Program-made: the position numbers and the translations under genes
The notes under the pieces: generated by a model
The model's input: the letters and a program-made list of their open reading frames with translations, nothing else
What the model was told of the DNA's origin: nothing
Database searches by the model: none
Origin: Pycnopodia helianthoides
Lineage: Eukaryota; Echinodermata; Asteroidea; Forcipulatida; Asteriidae
DNA length: 64,000 nucleotides
Direction: 5' to 3'
Assembly (NCBI GenBank): GCA_032158295.1
Contig: CM063262.1
Span: 4,001,394 to 4,065,393, forward strand
Part shown: positions 1 through 13,500 of the stretch, piece by piece
How the letters are laid out: the number at the start of each line of letters is the position of its first letter
Numbering within the stretch: position 1 is the first letter of the stretch

Positions 1-34
1 TATTTTATGGAGATTGCACTGTCTGATTTTTATT

Positions 35-197
35 ATCTTTTGATATGAAGAAAGGGGGCACTTCTCAAAACTTGTTCAGCTTTTACTTTCATAACTCTTG
101 AATTTATGAGGAAATTATGTCACAAATCTTCCCATATGACCAGTGCAGTATCTTGCCTGCCAGAAGGGCCCTTGAACAAACAAGGTCACTCTTTTCG
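35..197 (-). repeat. dispersed repeat A, minus copy
   Basis: It matches, in reverse, stretches at 7785-7965 and 23490-23660 (TGTACATT, then GGCAAGATACTAC, then TTCTTCATATCAAAAG). This is an interspersed element of unknown class. Confidence 0.6.
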
Positions 198-227
198 TAA
201 ACAGAGTTTACATGGGCTATAACGAAT

Positions 228-398
228 AGAGGCTTGCTCTACCAGCCAGGCCCCCAGTGGATGATACCCATGCCTACATCCTTACGGACTGTGGTAAACG
301 TGCCCCTGGTGTCAGTTGATTTGGGTCACTAGCCCAACCTCACCTCGAAGTGGCCGCTCGGCCTTGTGAGTTAGGCTATATCTCATCAAAAAATAAAT
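228..398 (+). mobile_element. 3' part of SINE (type 2 tail)
   Basis: It shares ACCAGCCAGG, GATGATACCCATGCCTACAT, GCCCCTGGTGTCAGTTGATT and GGCCTTGTGAGTTAGG with the fuller copy at 26778-27140. Confidence 0.6.
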
Positions 399-447
399 AC
401 CAACTAAAAAACACTACACAGCAAAGCTGGTCACTGAGAAAACTTAC

Positions 448-1017
448 TTTGTTACCAGCTGATGGAGGTCGAGAAGCTTGGTGAGGATCGACGACCCAGC
501 CTTTCTTCAGCCGGCCGTGCCTCCGTGTCGAGGAAGACGGCGGGGGTGCCGACGGGGCCAGAGGCGCCCTATCGATGTACAGCAGCACCTGCCCGATCGG
601 CCGGCTCGCCCGGTGTTCCAGCTCCAGGGCCCGCCGCTGCCGGTCGTTCCTCGCCTCGAGGCCGACCTTCACCTTCCAGCCGACGACGAGGATGGCCAGG
701 AAGAGAAAGAAGCAGGACAGGAAGACGGAGAAGAAGACGAAGAGGTCGATGTGCGGCTGGTCCTGGCGGAAGTACATGATGCCGTTGGTGGCGTTGGCGC
801 TCCCGTGGTGCCCGCTCTCCCGGCTCAACAGCACGATGTAGAACTTGCGCGACTTGAGGCTGTGCATCTCCTCGGGGAGGGTGACCACCAGACGGTTCTG
901 GAGGTTGCGGATGATCGTCACAAAGTACTTCTCCGAGATCTTGACGAAGGTGTTGATGGGGAGGCCGGCTGTATACTCCAACAGCATGTTGTAGATAGGC
1001 GGCTCGACTGAGGGAGT
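448..1017 (-). CDS. MEGF8: MEGF8 exon 43: transmembrane helix and cytoplasmic tail
   Basis: Residues about 2545-2734. FRQDQPHIDLFVFFSVFLSC starts the transmembrane helix (about 690-770), nearly identical to other MEGF8 proteins. The tail carries EHRASRPIGQV at 592-612, equivalent to the MASRPF motif that contacts MGRN1-type ligases, then a Pro/Ser-rich basic stretch. The donor AAA|GTAAGT at 448 ends the exon, so at least one more tail exon lies outside the window. Confidence 0.93.
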
Positions 1018-4000
1018 CTAGAAATATTGGTTGGATGGGGGGGGGGGGAAAGTAGAGGTATGTAAGGTTTATAACCACTGAATGGTATTCAAACATGGGA
1101 TGAGAGACAAATCAAATGGTCCTCATTGGGATTTGAACCCAAGACCCCTGACACTCCGAGCAGATGTTCTACCAACTGAGCTATGAGGCACAGCGGTATA
1201 CTCCCTCGGGTTTTCCCCTAAGAACCACATTTTTCTCTCGGTATTGCATGGTTGGCAACTGGGCAAAGTAATTATTGTGAATGGTATTCATCAGTTTTTT
1301 TAACCATACAGAATGCACTTTGTCAACAAAAAATAAAACACTTTGCAACAAAATGCGACTCCACGATTGGGGCCTTTTCCTATTAACTGTTAGGTTAAGA
1401 AAGCTCACTGTGTGTAATATCGGATATGTTTATTTGCAAGGCTGTAAATAATGAATGTTATGACCTGAACTGCGATGACCGATTTAGCTTAAACTTTCAC
1501 AAGTTTGTTATTTCATGTATATGTCGGGTCACATGCAGTACAGAAACTGGTCTTTGACAATTACCAATGTTGTACATGTGCTTTAAAGGCACAATACACG
1601 TTTGGTAATTGGAGCTTACTGATTGTTAATCCTATATAAATGTAGGTACATACAATCAAACTAACCTGTGAAAATTTCACATCAAAATGTGGTTGTGTTT
1701 TTGAGATATCACCAAAAAACCGGAGCGATTATTTCCACGCAGGGAGAATATTCCTCATAAGAATACACAGTCTGAGGAGCGTATTTTGGGGAATAAAAAG
1801 TGATATATTTTCCATAACCGTAGTACTTCGAAGTTAAAAGTTTCTCAAATTTATTATACCACCCTGCTGTACTTCTTACCAAGTAAGTTTTTATTGCCAT
1901 TCATTTTCAGAGTCATTACCAAACGTGTACTGTGCCTTTAACACACAGAGCAGTTTGGTTACTACCGAAGGACTTAGTCTTCCTTTTGACATACCTGTTC
2001 ACCGGACGGTGTGACTTCCTCGCCAGTCTGCCGTCGATACCTCCATAGGGTGCCGTCGGAGCCCCTCTTAGAGCGGTAGGCCTCCTCAAACAAGTCCGCC
2101 TCGTTCAGCTCCACCATGTGGTGCCCCGACGTCTCGTTGGTGACGATCTTGAAGAACTCCGACTTGTACGTGATGTAGACGTCGAGGGCGCCGGATGTGA
2201 TGTCGATGGTCAGCCGGATGTCCAGGTTGGTGAACTTGGGCTGGACGACGAAGAAGGATGCGCGGCCATTGTAGAGGGGGTTGGAGTCTAACGGACAATC
2301 TGAAAAAAAAAAAAAAAAAAATAAATAAATTAGTGAATATTAATGATACTTATTTTGTTTGCTGCAATCAAAATAAACACGTGAATATGTACAGAATTCT
2401 GACGACAAAACATAAATCGTTGTTTTCACACGATGACCTTAATTTCTATAAGTTTTCAGAGATTTGTTGAATGGTTGTGTTTCGTTGAAAACTGGACAAT
2501 GGAATTGATTTTACCTTTTAACCACTTATGTCGTATGACCTGTATATCTGTCAAGTTTTTCTGAACTGGCTTACAGCAGATTTTTTCCTACCAGGAATAA
2601 TTTCGGAGTGCCTCAATTTTTTGCATTAAGTCGGACTGACTACTGGGATTATCCACCCGGACATTTCCATGGTGTAGTGTGACAGGCATGCACCTACTAC
2701 ACTTTGTTTCCATCGTCAAAAAAGACAGAAGATGCTGGAATTTATCGCTCGTAATATCCCTTTTTTCAGGTGGTTATTGTGTAATTCCGATCCCAGACCT
2801 TTGTCCTGTTATTGTACAAATGGCATACAAGAATGGACAGGCTGCCACCATAGTTTGTCATTGTATTCAGCTCAATGGGAGGCAAGTCTGAGCGTTTCAA
2901 GACTCCAGCATATCATGGCAGATTATCAGCCGGGGCTCACGGCCGAGGTTTTTTCACGATTCATGGTGAACGCATACTCACATTTTTCTCACACGAGTAC
3001 AATCAATCCCAGTGCTTATTATTTGAACCTTTTGCTGTCTTTCCTTTGTCAAGTCAGGGTTTCATTGACAGTGATATTTTCAAAATATGATTACTCCAAA
3101 AAATTCTGACAAAATAATACCGCACATACTACTGCGAAAATAAAAACACGCAAAATACTGCGAAAATAAAACCACGCATAAAATAATATCGTAGCCGCAG
3201 CCTCAACTTACTGGTCTGTGTCTCTGGATCAAAGCACGTATCCTGATCCACAGTGCATCTGACGGTAGCACTGGTTACCATTAGTCGGGGTACCGATGAA
3301 GAGTTCTTCGCAGGTGGAACACTGTTGAATGATGAACAGGAAGAATAGTCAAAAGGTTCGCAAAAAATTACCATCGAGCGGCCTCGTTCATCAAACTACA
3401 AACCCATCTACTCTTTGGTTTACTCTTGATTTGCAGTTAACACCATGAGATATGTACTACTTTGCTGTGTACAGTTTTCTTTGAAGAACTTGTCCTGCTG
3501 TAATTCTAGTAGACAGAGTAGATTTCGAATTCAAGGGGCGGGGGGTTGGACTTCTTAGTTCTGAAATTTACTGACTAGTCCCAAATTCAATGGTCAGTCT
3601 AAATTTACTGACTGTCCAAATTCAATGGTCAATGCTAATTTAATGGTCAAGTGCTAGATTTACCGGCCAACAACATGCAAGGCCTGCAGTTTGGTGCAAC
3701 ATTGAGCCGTTTCAAGATCGTTAACTGTACTTTGACTACATACCTGGTGTTGCCAGCAAGGTTTTGGGTATTGCTCCGTCGGGCACGAGGGTGTGTCGGT
3801 GTTATTCTTGCACTGGCAGTCCTCACCGGTGACCTTGTCGCATCTGTCCCAATGGCCGTTACACTGGCACCTGCAAACAACGCCGACGACAAATGCGAAA
3901 AATGGGTCACGGTGCCAAAGTCAAAAAGATAAGGATCCTCTCTCAAAGCTGAAACTCGTCTGAGGCCGACTTTATTTATTTTTTTTCGTAGAGAAAAAAA

Positions 4001-7000
4001 TTGACAAAGAGGCAGTTCCCAGTTCCCTCTTCATATGAACAGCAAAGACAAAAGGTATACCGCTAAAAATGGTATTCTTGAAATAAAAAAAAAAAAAACT
4101 GACTTAGAGAAAATTCTTGCGTCACTCCTAGACAATATTACTTGTTAAGATTTTTGGGTGGTGACACATGAATATATTTCTTGGAATAAGTTTATTAGAC
4201 ATTATAGAGAGACCCCTTTATATTTTCCAGCAGATAGTGATCTAAGTCTCGATGGTTTGTAAACAAATGTAACCCCAGGCACTGTGAACTTCTCCAAAGT
4301 TTTCTCCGACACCCAATTACGAAACAAGGTGAATTAACGGCGGGTAAAAAACCTTGTCCCGTGGCGTGTCGTGGCCGAGCGGATAAGAACACCGGATTCA
4401 AGCTCTGGTGTTTCTGATCGACAGAGTGTGGGTTCGAGTCCCGGTCGTGACACTTGTGTCCTTAAGCAAGACACTTAACTATAATTGCTTCGTCCTTCGG
4501 ATGGGACGTAAAGCCGTAGGTCCCGTGTGTTGTGTAATGCACGTAAAAGAACCCAGTTACACTTATCGCTAAGAGAAGGGGTTCGCCCCGGTTGTTGTCA
4601 TCTGGTTTGTGGATTGGCTGCATATTGCGCCACAGCACCTTGTAAACCATCACATGGTGCTATGTAAAGGAAAAAGGGGTCCCATACTTCAAAACGTAGC
4701 TCCACATTATACCTTGCGATAAAATCCCGAGCGCTTTGAGACGCCCATCGGACGTGATAAAGCGCTATATAAGAACTGCGTATTATTATTACTGTCCCGG
4801 ATGGTACTTATCCCCGGTTCTCCTGGACAGGTTTTGACAAGGTCCCTGATGTTGTTTCTCCAACTAGTCATCATCTACCCTCTCTATATGAAATACTGAA
4901 CTTACGGTTGACAAGCGTCGTCATTTTTGAAGTAACCGTCCACGCATGTCTCGCACATGTTACCGGCGCTGGAAGTTGCGGCAGTTGACGCAGACGGCAT
5001 TCTCCAACAGCACCAATTGGGAAGAGGCCTCACTGAAGATAACAGAACCCAAACAAAATTACAAGTGAAGATTGGAAGTCATGTTCTAAACAGCACCAAT
5101 TGGGAAGAGGCCTTCCACCTGAAGATAACAAGAACCAAACAAAATTACAAGTGAAGAATGAAGTCATGTTTCTAAACAGCACCAATTGGGAAGAGGCCTT
5201 CCAGCTGAAGATAACAAGAACCAAACAAAATTACAAGTGAAGAATTGAAGTCATGTTCCTAAACAGCACCAATTGGAAAGAGGCCTTCCACTGAAGATAA
5301 CAAGAACCAAACAAAATTACAAGTGAAGAATTGAAGTCATGTTTCTAAACAGCACCAATTGGGAAGAGGCCTTCCAGCTGAAGATAACAAGAACCAAACA
5401 AAATTACAAGTGAAGAATTGAAGTCATGTTTCTAAACAGCACCAATTGGGAAGAGGCCTTTCAGCTAAAGATACAACAACAAGCAAAACTAGAATTTAGT
5501 GTTTAGTCAAAACAAACACTAGGTGTTCGGGTATCGCTGGGGTCAGTGTTGTGTCAACGCGTGAGCTGTTTCATTCGGTTGAAGTTTGGTGCATTACTGT
5601 TTTGTGGTGTGCCTAACAAGCTACGCACTTTAGCATTAGTCATACTTCACATGAAGTCTTGAAGTTGATCCAATGTTCGCGGACAAGGCTCGGGGAGAAG
5701 AATAAGCAAAACTAAAAAAAACTTTACAAAAAAAACAAAAAAAACAAAAAACAAAACAACAGAGATGTTGTTCGGGCTATTGCCCCGAACAGTAATTACA
5801 AATGAAGAATTGAAGTCATGTTTCTGCTTACAAACTGCCCAAACAAGGAGTTCTTAAGAAGTGATTTTCAGGGAATTATTAGTGCTGTTTTTACTATACT
5901 GGCTCTTCTGCTCTACTAAGAGAATTTTTGAAATTTTTCAGTAATCCCGGAGTTAAACTGATTGAGGAATGTTTTGACGTGAATCACCGTTTTGACTTAA
6001 AAATTCCACTTCCGCAGTCACGTGTATGAAGAAAGTATAACCTCGGTTTTTAGTCTGGTACTCACATTGTTCACGTCTAGTGACAGACCCGCATTCCTGG
6101 ACAGGTTGTAATTCTCCTCTGTGAGGCAAATTTCACTGTTGCCGTGGCAATAGGTTGAACACGGCACGCACGTTCCGCCATCGGTGGGATCCCCAACGAA
6201 GAACGGCAGACACTTCTCGCACTTTTGACCCTAGTCAAACAAAGACGATAAAACATTTGTTGAGGGAACACGGTATGCAAGAGGATCTTTGATTTCTATA
6301 GCCCCCTTGCACGACGGGGAACGCACCTCCGAACAATGCGCGTCATTTTGGGAGTCCAATCTTTTGTCAATATGTTTGCGCACGATTTGACTCCAAAGGC
6401 GGACAGGATAGCGCGAGCAAGTGCGCTGCGCGTTGTGCAATGGGTCTATAGTCCAATGAGAAATCACCTATGTGTGTGAAACTGTTATATAAAAATATCG
6501 CACAAGAATTACAATGGCTAGTCAAAAACTTTATTCGGGGAGGTCAAATTGTAACAGCTAAATACAAGCCACTGGGGCTAGTATACAAATATTGACTGCT
6601 TCGAGAGTAAAAGAAGTCAATCTTTGTTTTATAACACCCCAAACGTTTCTAAATACTGTATTATTAAGTTGAAGACCTGCAAGCTACAAGAAATCAAACC
6701 ATACCAAACAGCTGCTGTTGATATGGGTTTAGTTCATTGGTTGCATGCCATGTGATAGTACATCGGCGGCCATGTGATAGTACCGCGCTGTTTCTAGTAA
6801 AACTAAGACATATCATGTGATGAGCTCTAAACCAATCAAAAGGCAGATTATTTGTAAGGGATGTTATAATCTGGAATGAGGACTGTAGAGCTGGGCCCAA
6901 TTTCATAGAGCTGCTAAGCACAAAAATTTGCTTAGCATGAAATTTCTTCCTTGACAAAAACAGGGTTACCAACCAAATTTCCATGTGTTGCATATTGCTT

Positions 7001-7491
7001 GTTACTGCTATTCAGCTGTTGTTTGCTTATCCTGAAAATCACTTGAAATTTGGTTGGTAACCCTGTTTTTTATCAATAAAGAAATTTCATGCTAAGCAAA
7101 TTTTTGTGCTTAGCAACTCTACGAAATTGGGCCCAGCTTGTTCTTTACCTGTGTGTTATTCATACACTTGAGGCATTCCGACTTGCTGTCCACCCCGGCG
7201 CATGTACTGTGACCGTTGCAATCACACTTCACACTGCAGTCGTTACCGACGTAGCCGAAATCACACTGGCACAAGTCTGGCTCGAAACAGTATCCCCTGT
7301 CACACGCAGGGATGCAGACGGGCAGACACTGGGCCTCGTCACTGTGTGGGGGGGGGGGTTGGTGGGAGAGTAGGGATTAAAGAGAGAATTAAAAAAATAA
7401 TAATAATAATTAATAATAAAAAAATTCTGGAGGAAATTATTTATTCAGTCTTAGAACAACTCTCACTTTAGGGAGAGTAGGGATTAAAGAC

Positions 7492-7522
<31 letters not shown>

Positions 7523-10500
7523 TCCTGGAGGAAATTATTCTTCAATCCTAGAACAATCTCTCACTTTACAAACATGCTGAAAAGCCATGGCAATACAACA
7601 ATATATAAAGTTGACCGATATAACACTTTAAAAAATACAGAGTTAACCCTTGACACAGTTATTCAAAGGAGTCCCATTTCGTGTGGAATTTCACAGTAGA
7701 ATCATTATAAAGAGAGTTGGTGTTTTAGGTAGAGAATGAGACATAAGTTCTTTTTATAGACCTTGTATAACCTTTGTTCACCCAAAAGAGTGACTTGTAC
7801 ATTCCAGAGCCTTTCTGGCAGGCAAGATACTACTATGGTCCTATTGGAAACTTTTTACATTGTGTGTCATAATTTATATGTCATTCAAGAGCTACACAAG
7901 TAACAGCTGAACAAGTTTAGAGATGCGCCACATTTCTTCAAATCCAAAGTTGATAACAAATCACCTTTTGAACGTCCAAAACTACTTGTTGAAATCATCC
8001 ATCAAAAACTACAGCATTTCAGAGAAGTTTTCTACCATGACCATCTTTATACCATGGGAGCTATATGTAAATCTGTAATACATTTATCTTTCCACTTATC
8101 TCTAACTCATGATCATTTTCCATTTCTTACTTTTCTTGAAAGTAGCCTGGTTTACAGTTGCACTCGAACGACGTCAGCGTATCATTGCAGTCTTCGTTCT
8201 CGCGGCAGTCATGGTGTCCGTTCAGGCACTCATTCTCTGGCGGGCAAGCAATGAACGACCACACTGGAGGCTCCTTCGACGCCATGATGGCTGCTGTAAG
8301 GGACCCTGTGGAGGGGGAGACAAAATTTTAGCAAGATTAGAAACTTTGTCCAAACAACAGGAGAGACTAAAAAGAAGTTCCTCCATTTACTGGGTCAAAC
8401 AAAAACGTCCAAATAGGAAATTAGACTACACAAGGTCCGACTGTCACTCAAAAAATAAAGGTGTCAGATTCAAGTTGTATATTGTGTACACATCCATGTT
8501 TATCCTCCCCAGTTTAGGTTTGTGTGATTAATCATGTAAATAGGAGTTTGAATATTCATCGTTTGTGGGGCCATGCGAATACATTAACCCAGAGAGTAAG
8601 AATGTCTGGAATTGGGTGTGGCCTTTTGTCCGTAGTGTGTGTAGTGAAGTGTGAGTGAGTGTGGAAGGCTAGATCAGGTTGGCTTGGTGGTTTCTTTCCC
8701 TGCCTTTCACCTCTGTGGACCCCGGTTCAAATCCCACTTTAGACCATAACCTTACATGTGGATTGGGTTTTCAGTTCCTAGCTGATGCGTGGGTTTTCCC
8801 CCATTGTGGTTTTCCTTCTACATCTAAACGGGAACTGGCTCCTCGTTATCCCATTCATCTGTTATTGGCGCTAACTGCGCTGTTGGATGCATAATAAAAT
8901 TAAAAACAAAACAGTTTCACCACCCTAAAACACCCAAATTACCTTCCAGAGGGACGTTGTGCACGCTGATGTTCTGGGCCGTACACACACCCCCTATGGG
9001 TTCAAACAGCCCTCCTTCCATACACACGCCTGTTCCGTTACCCTCTCCCAAGGCGCACCACCCACAGCCCGGCTTCTCGAGGCAATGGGCACACTGGGTG
9101 TTCAGGTAACACGGGGCGGGGCAGCTGTCACTGCTGGTGTGGGAGAGGGGGCCACACGACCCCGTGGCGCAGGCTAAGGGTTGATAGGTCGGGGACAGAC
9201 ACTGCAGAACATGGGCAAAAGGAAAGTCATTTTTAGTTATCTCCAACCTTCTCGTTACCAAACAGTTTTGACAATAGACCTTATGCATATGACGTCATTT
9301 GAGTAGGGCGCCCTCGGCTAGAGGTCAAAAGAAGGCTACTCATTGGCTCATCCTGTACGCTGCGCGTACTTAGATATGTGTTTTCTATTGTTACGTCATC
9401 TTTTTACCTCTAAGATGGCGGCGTGATAACAACAATGCATAAGGTCTATTGGTGGTGACCAAATACAGGATATTCACAATAGAGTGCGCCCTCTACAGTT
9501 GACCCCAGAGACTTTTTCCACCAAAAGGGTCTACTTAAAAACGTATTGCAACCGCAACTCATCGGCACACAGGCAGTTTGGGACCTTGAAATGGCCGACA
9601 TGAACGTGACAAAACATTCACCCCCCAAAATACCATCTTATGTCGTAAACCACAGACAAATACAACCTTGCTACTTTTCAAATCTTGCGGCCGCTTTGGA
9701 CATTTTGATACAAGCTGCTTGTGGCCGCGATGAAACATTTTGATACAAGCTGCTTGTGGCTGAGATGACATCTAAAGGGCCCAGCTTTAAAGTTTTAGGA
9801 CAAACATTTGTGTCAGTTTACCTGGCCGAGGCGATCACTCCACCTGCACTCTTTGAATCCGCCTGCTGCCCCGCCCGAGCTCAGACACGACTCACAGGTG
9901 GTGTGATCATGACAGGGGACCGGGCAGGCGTCAGGCGGGGCAGCCCGGATGACAATAGAGGACGGGGCTAAATCGGGAAGCTGGGAGCTGAAACAGTTCC
10001 AGTTGTAGATGGGAAACTCGTTCACGAGGTACCTAATTTCACCTGAGAGTTGAGAAAAAACCATTGTTGTTATTATTCTTTAATTGGTTGCAGAGGTGGG
10101 ATCCTACTCCATCACTGAAGTCACTCATACAGGTTGAATTCAATCAAATTAGCTTGACCAATTTCTCTCATTACAGTGTTTAACACGGACCAGTGTTTTC
10201 TCTGAACAGTGGTCGCAACTTTCGATAGTATAAAGCCTTTTTGAGAAATATTTCAACTCAAAATAATGTGGATATGGAAAAAGATGTCAGTCTTTATCCC
10301 CCTGAAATTTAAATCTATTCTTTATGCATGGACATATTCGGTGCGGATTTTGGCGACATTTCACAAACGCAGCCACCTTTTGAAATGAAATTTTCACAGG
10401 TTAGTTTTATTGTATATATCTACATTTATGTAAGTTTAAAACAATTCAGACAGTCCCCAAAAGGCATACTCTGCCTTTAACAACACACTGTGCACGTACC

Positions 10501-13500
10501 TGCGCGTTGGAACTGCCGGGACCAGATACAGAGGCCCGTGCCGATGCATTTATTGCAGTCGCTCGCTCCGCAGTCACGCTCCAGACAGTCGGAGGAGTCG
10601 ACGATGTCCTTCTGGGTACCGGCCTTGCAGTCGTTCTCCAACAGGCAGTCCAGATTCATCGGGATACACGCACCTTCGGGGCACTGGGAACACCATTTGC
10701 AGGTCTGACACACGGGGAGTAAAAAAATAATAATAAACATACGTGACGCCAGGGATCTGCCCACAGTGGTCGGTGCCGGAAAACTCGCCACTAGGCAGGA
10801 AATTTTCTCTGTTTCCGACCACCACACATTTTCCAAATAAATAACCCCTTGCAATTTCCTTTCAAAGGTTTTCAACGAAATGGAAAATTGGGTATTCACC
10901 AGTAAAATGGTATCCGAAGCCATTAATTTTCAGTAGGCCCCCTACTACTTTGATTTGAGTCTATTTATATGATCTACCGTGTAACTGATCCATCTCGCAA
11001 TGGTTTCCAGGGAAACATTTTTTCAACCACTAAAGAAATCCTGGGCAGAACCCTGTGACGCCCTGCTCCAAAATAGAGCTACTTGGATGAAATGGCATTC
11101 AGGGACGATATTGGACTGTTGTTAAAATTCCTGAAAAATGGCTTACAGGTCTTGGTCCCTCTTTAGTCTAGACCCTGAACCTCTCAGTTACAATTCAGGA
11201 GGTTTACAGGTGTATCACCAGAAATGCAAAACTACAGGTTTGGGCACAACGTCGACTATTTCTTTCTCCCTGTAGTGTTTGCATTACTTCTTTTCAAGAA
11301 AAATATAAAGGATCAAGGAGGTGAATTAACGGCGGGTAAAAAAACCTTGTCCTGGATGGCGCATATCCGCTGGTTGTCCGGGATTAATTTTGACAAGGTC
11401 CCTTAGTATGCCTTTGTCTTTGTTGTACGGTCAACAGTGCTTATGAAGTAGAAACTCTGCTAATGGCCGCTCCGTAAGCAGAAACCGTCTGCTTACAGGC
11501 TTTGTGAAATCACGCCCCGATGACGCTGATCACCACGTACCTGTTGTGCGCTGGAATGGGCTGGATAAATCAACACGCACTCGCTGCAAGAACGTGCTTC
11601 TCTGCATTCCCTGCTCTCTACTCTGTCGATGTTGCAGACTGTGCCTTGTGTGAAGACACCGGCACAACTGTGGTGGAAGAGAACAACATTTTAAGAATCG
11701 AGACAATTATATAAGACGATTATTTTTTATGTGGCCGTGTCCTAGCCGAGTGACTCAAGCTCTGGCGTTTCTGATCAGCAGAGTGTGGGTTCGAGTTCCG
11801 GACATGGCGCTTGTGTCCTTAAAGGCCCTGTACACGATTGGTAAGATCGAAAAACACAATGTTCACAGATTCACACATAACTTACATGATTTAAAGTAAG
11901 TAATGGTAGAAAGGGTTCCTTAAAATATTTCTGCCTAAAATGCTATCGTTTCTGAGAAACGAATAAAACAATAGTAATTATCGCGCGCGATCATTTGAAA
12001 AAACAGAAAACACATAAGATCTCTTTTCACTATTTTCTCGTAACCTCGAGAGCTCAAACTTTCACAGGTTTGTTTGTTCATGCACATGTTTAATCACACA
12101 AAATTTGGACACTAATTTTGAGCTGTTACCAAAAGTGTACAATACCTTTAGGCAAGACACTCAAGCATTATTGCTTTGTCCTTTGGATTGAACAAAAAGC
12201 TGTGGGTCCGGTGTTTTGTGTAATGCACCTAAAAAAAAACAGTGTCTTGCTGTATGGTGATGATTATACAAAAATGGATTGGTGTGTAAAGGGTTAAGGA
12301 GGGGTCTCCGAGGGCAAAGTAAGAACAGTGATGAACAGTGATACAAACTGCTTGCGGCCGCTATGGACATTTTGATACAAGCTGCTTGCGGCCGCTATGA
12401 ACATTTTGATACAAGCTGCTTGCGGCCGCTATGGACATTTTGATACAAGCTGCTTGCGGCCGCTATGGACATTTTGATACAAGCTGCTTGCGGCCGCTAT
12501 GGACATTTTGATACAAGCTGCTTGCGGCCGCTATGAACATTTTGATACAAGCTGCTTGCGGCCGCTATGGACATTTTGATACAAGCTGCTTGCGGCCGCT
12601 ATGGACATTTTGATACAAGCTGCTTGCGGCCGTTATGGACATTTTGATACAAGCTGCTTGCGGCCGCTATGGACATTTTGATACAAGCTGCTTGCGGCCG
12701 CTATGGACATTTTGATACAAGCTGCTTGCGGCCGCTATGGACATTTTGATACAAGCTGCTTGCGGCCGCTATGAACATTTTGATACAAGCTGCTTGCGGC
12801 CGCTATGGACATTTTGATACAAGCTGCTTGCGGCCGCTATGGACATTTTGATACAAGCTGCTTGCGGCCGCTATGGACATTTTGATACAAGCTGCTTGCG
12901 GCCGCTATGAACATTTTGATACAAGCTGCTTGCGGCCGCTATGGACATTTTGATACAAGCTGCTTGCGGCCGCTATGGACATTTTGATACAAGCTGCTTG
13001 CGGCCGCTATGGACATTTTGATACAAGCTGCTTGCGGCCGCTATGGACATTTTGATACAAGCTGCTTGCGGCCGCTATGGACATTTTGATACAAGCTGCT
13101 TGCGGCCGCTATGGACATTTTGATACAAGCTGCTTGCGGCCGCTATGAACATTTTGATACAAGCTGCTTGCGGCCGCTATGGACATTTTGATACAAGCTG
13201 CTTGCGGCCGCTATGGACATTTTGATACAAGCTGCTTGCGGCCGCTTATGGACATTTGAACAACTGCTTGCGGCCGCTATGGACATTTGATACAAGCCAT
13301 TGCGGCCGCTATGGACATTTTGATACAAGTGCTTGCGGCCGCTATGAAAATTTTGATACAAGCTGCTTGCGGCCGCTATGGACATTTTGTGGATTATACA
13401 AAAATGGATTGGTGTGTAAAGGGTTAAGGAGGGAGCTCCAAGGGCAAAGTAAGAACAGTGATGCACTCATTTTAGAGTCCTCATCAAAGTGGTGACAAAA

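Noticed and set aside
462..1096. Overlapping frames on both strands near the left edge
   Set aside because: Shadows of MEGF8 exon 43, which is GC-rich; only the minus frame with the transmembrane helix aligns to a known family.
1121..1190. Functional tRNA gene on the minus strand
   Set aside because: Internal promoter boxes are fine but acceptor and anticodon stems do not pair properly.
12350..13388. Possible CRISPR array
   Set aside because: The 34-bp units are contiguous with no unique spacers, in an animal intron; a plain minisatellite.
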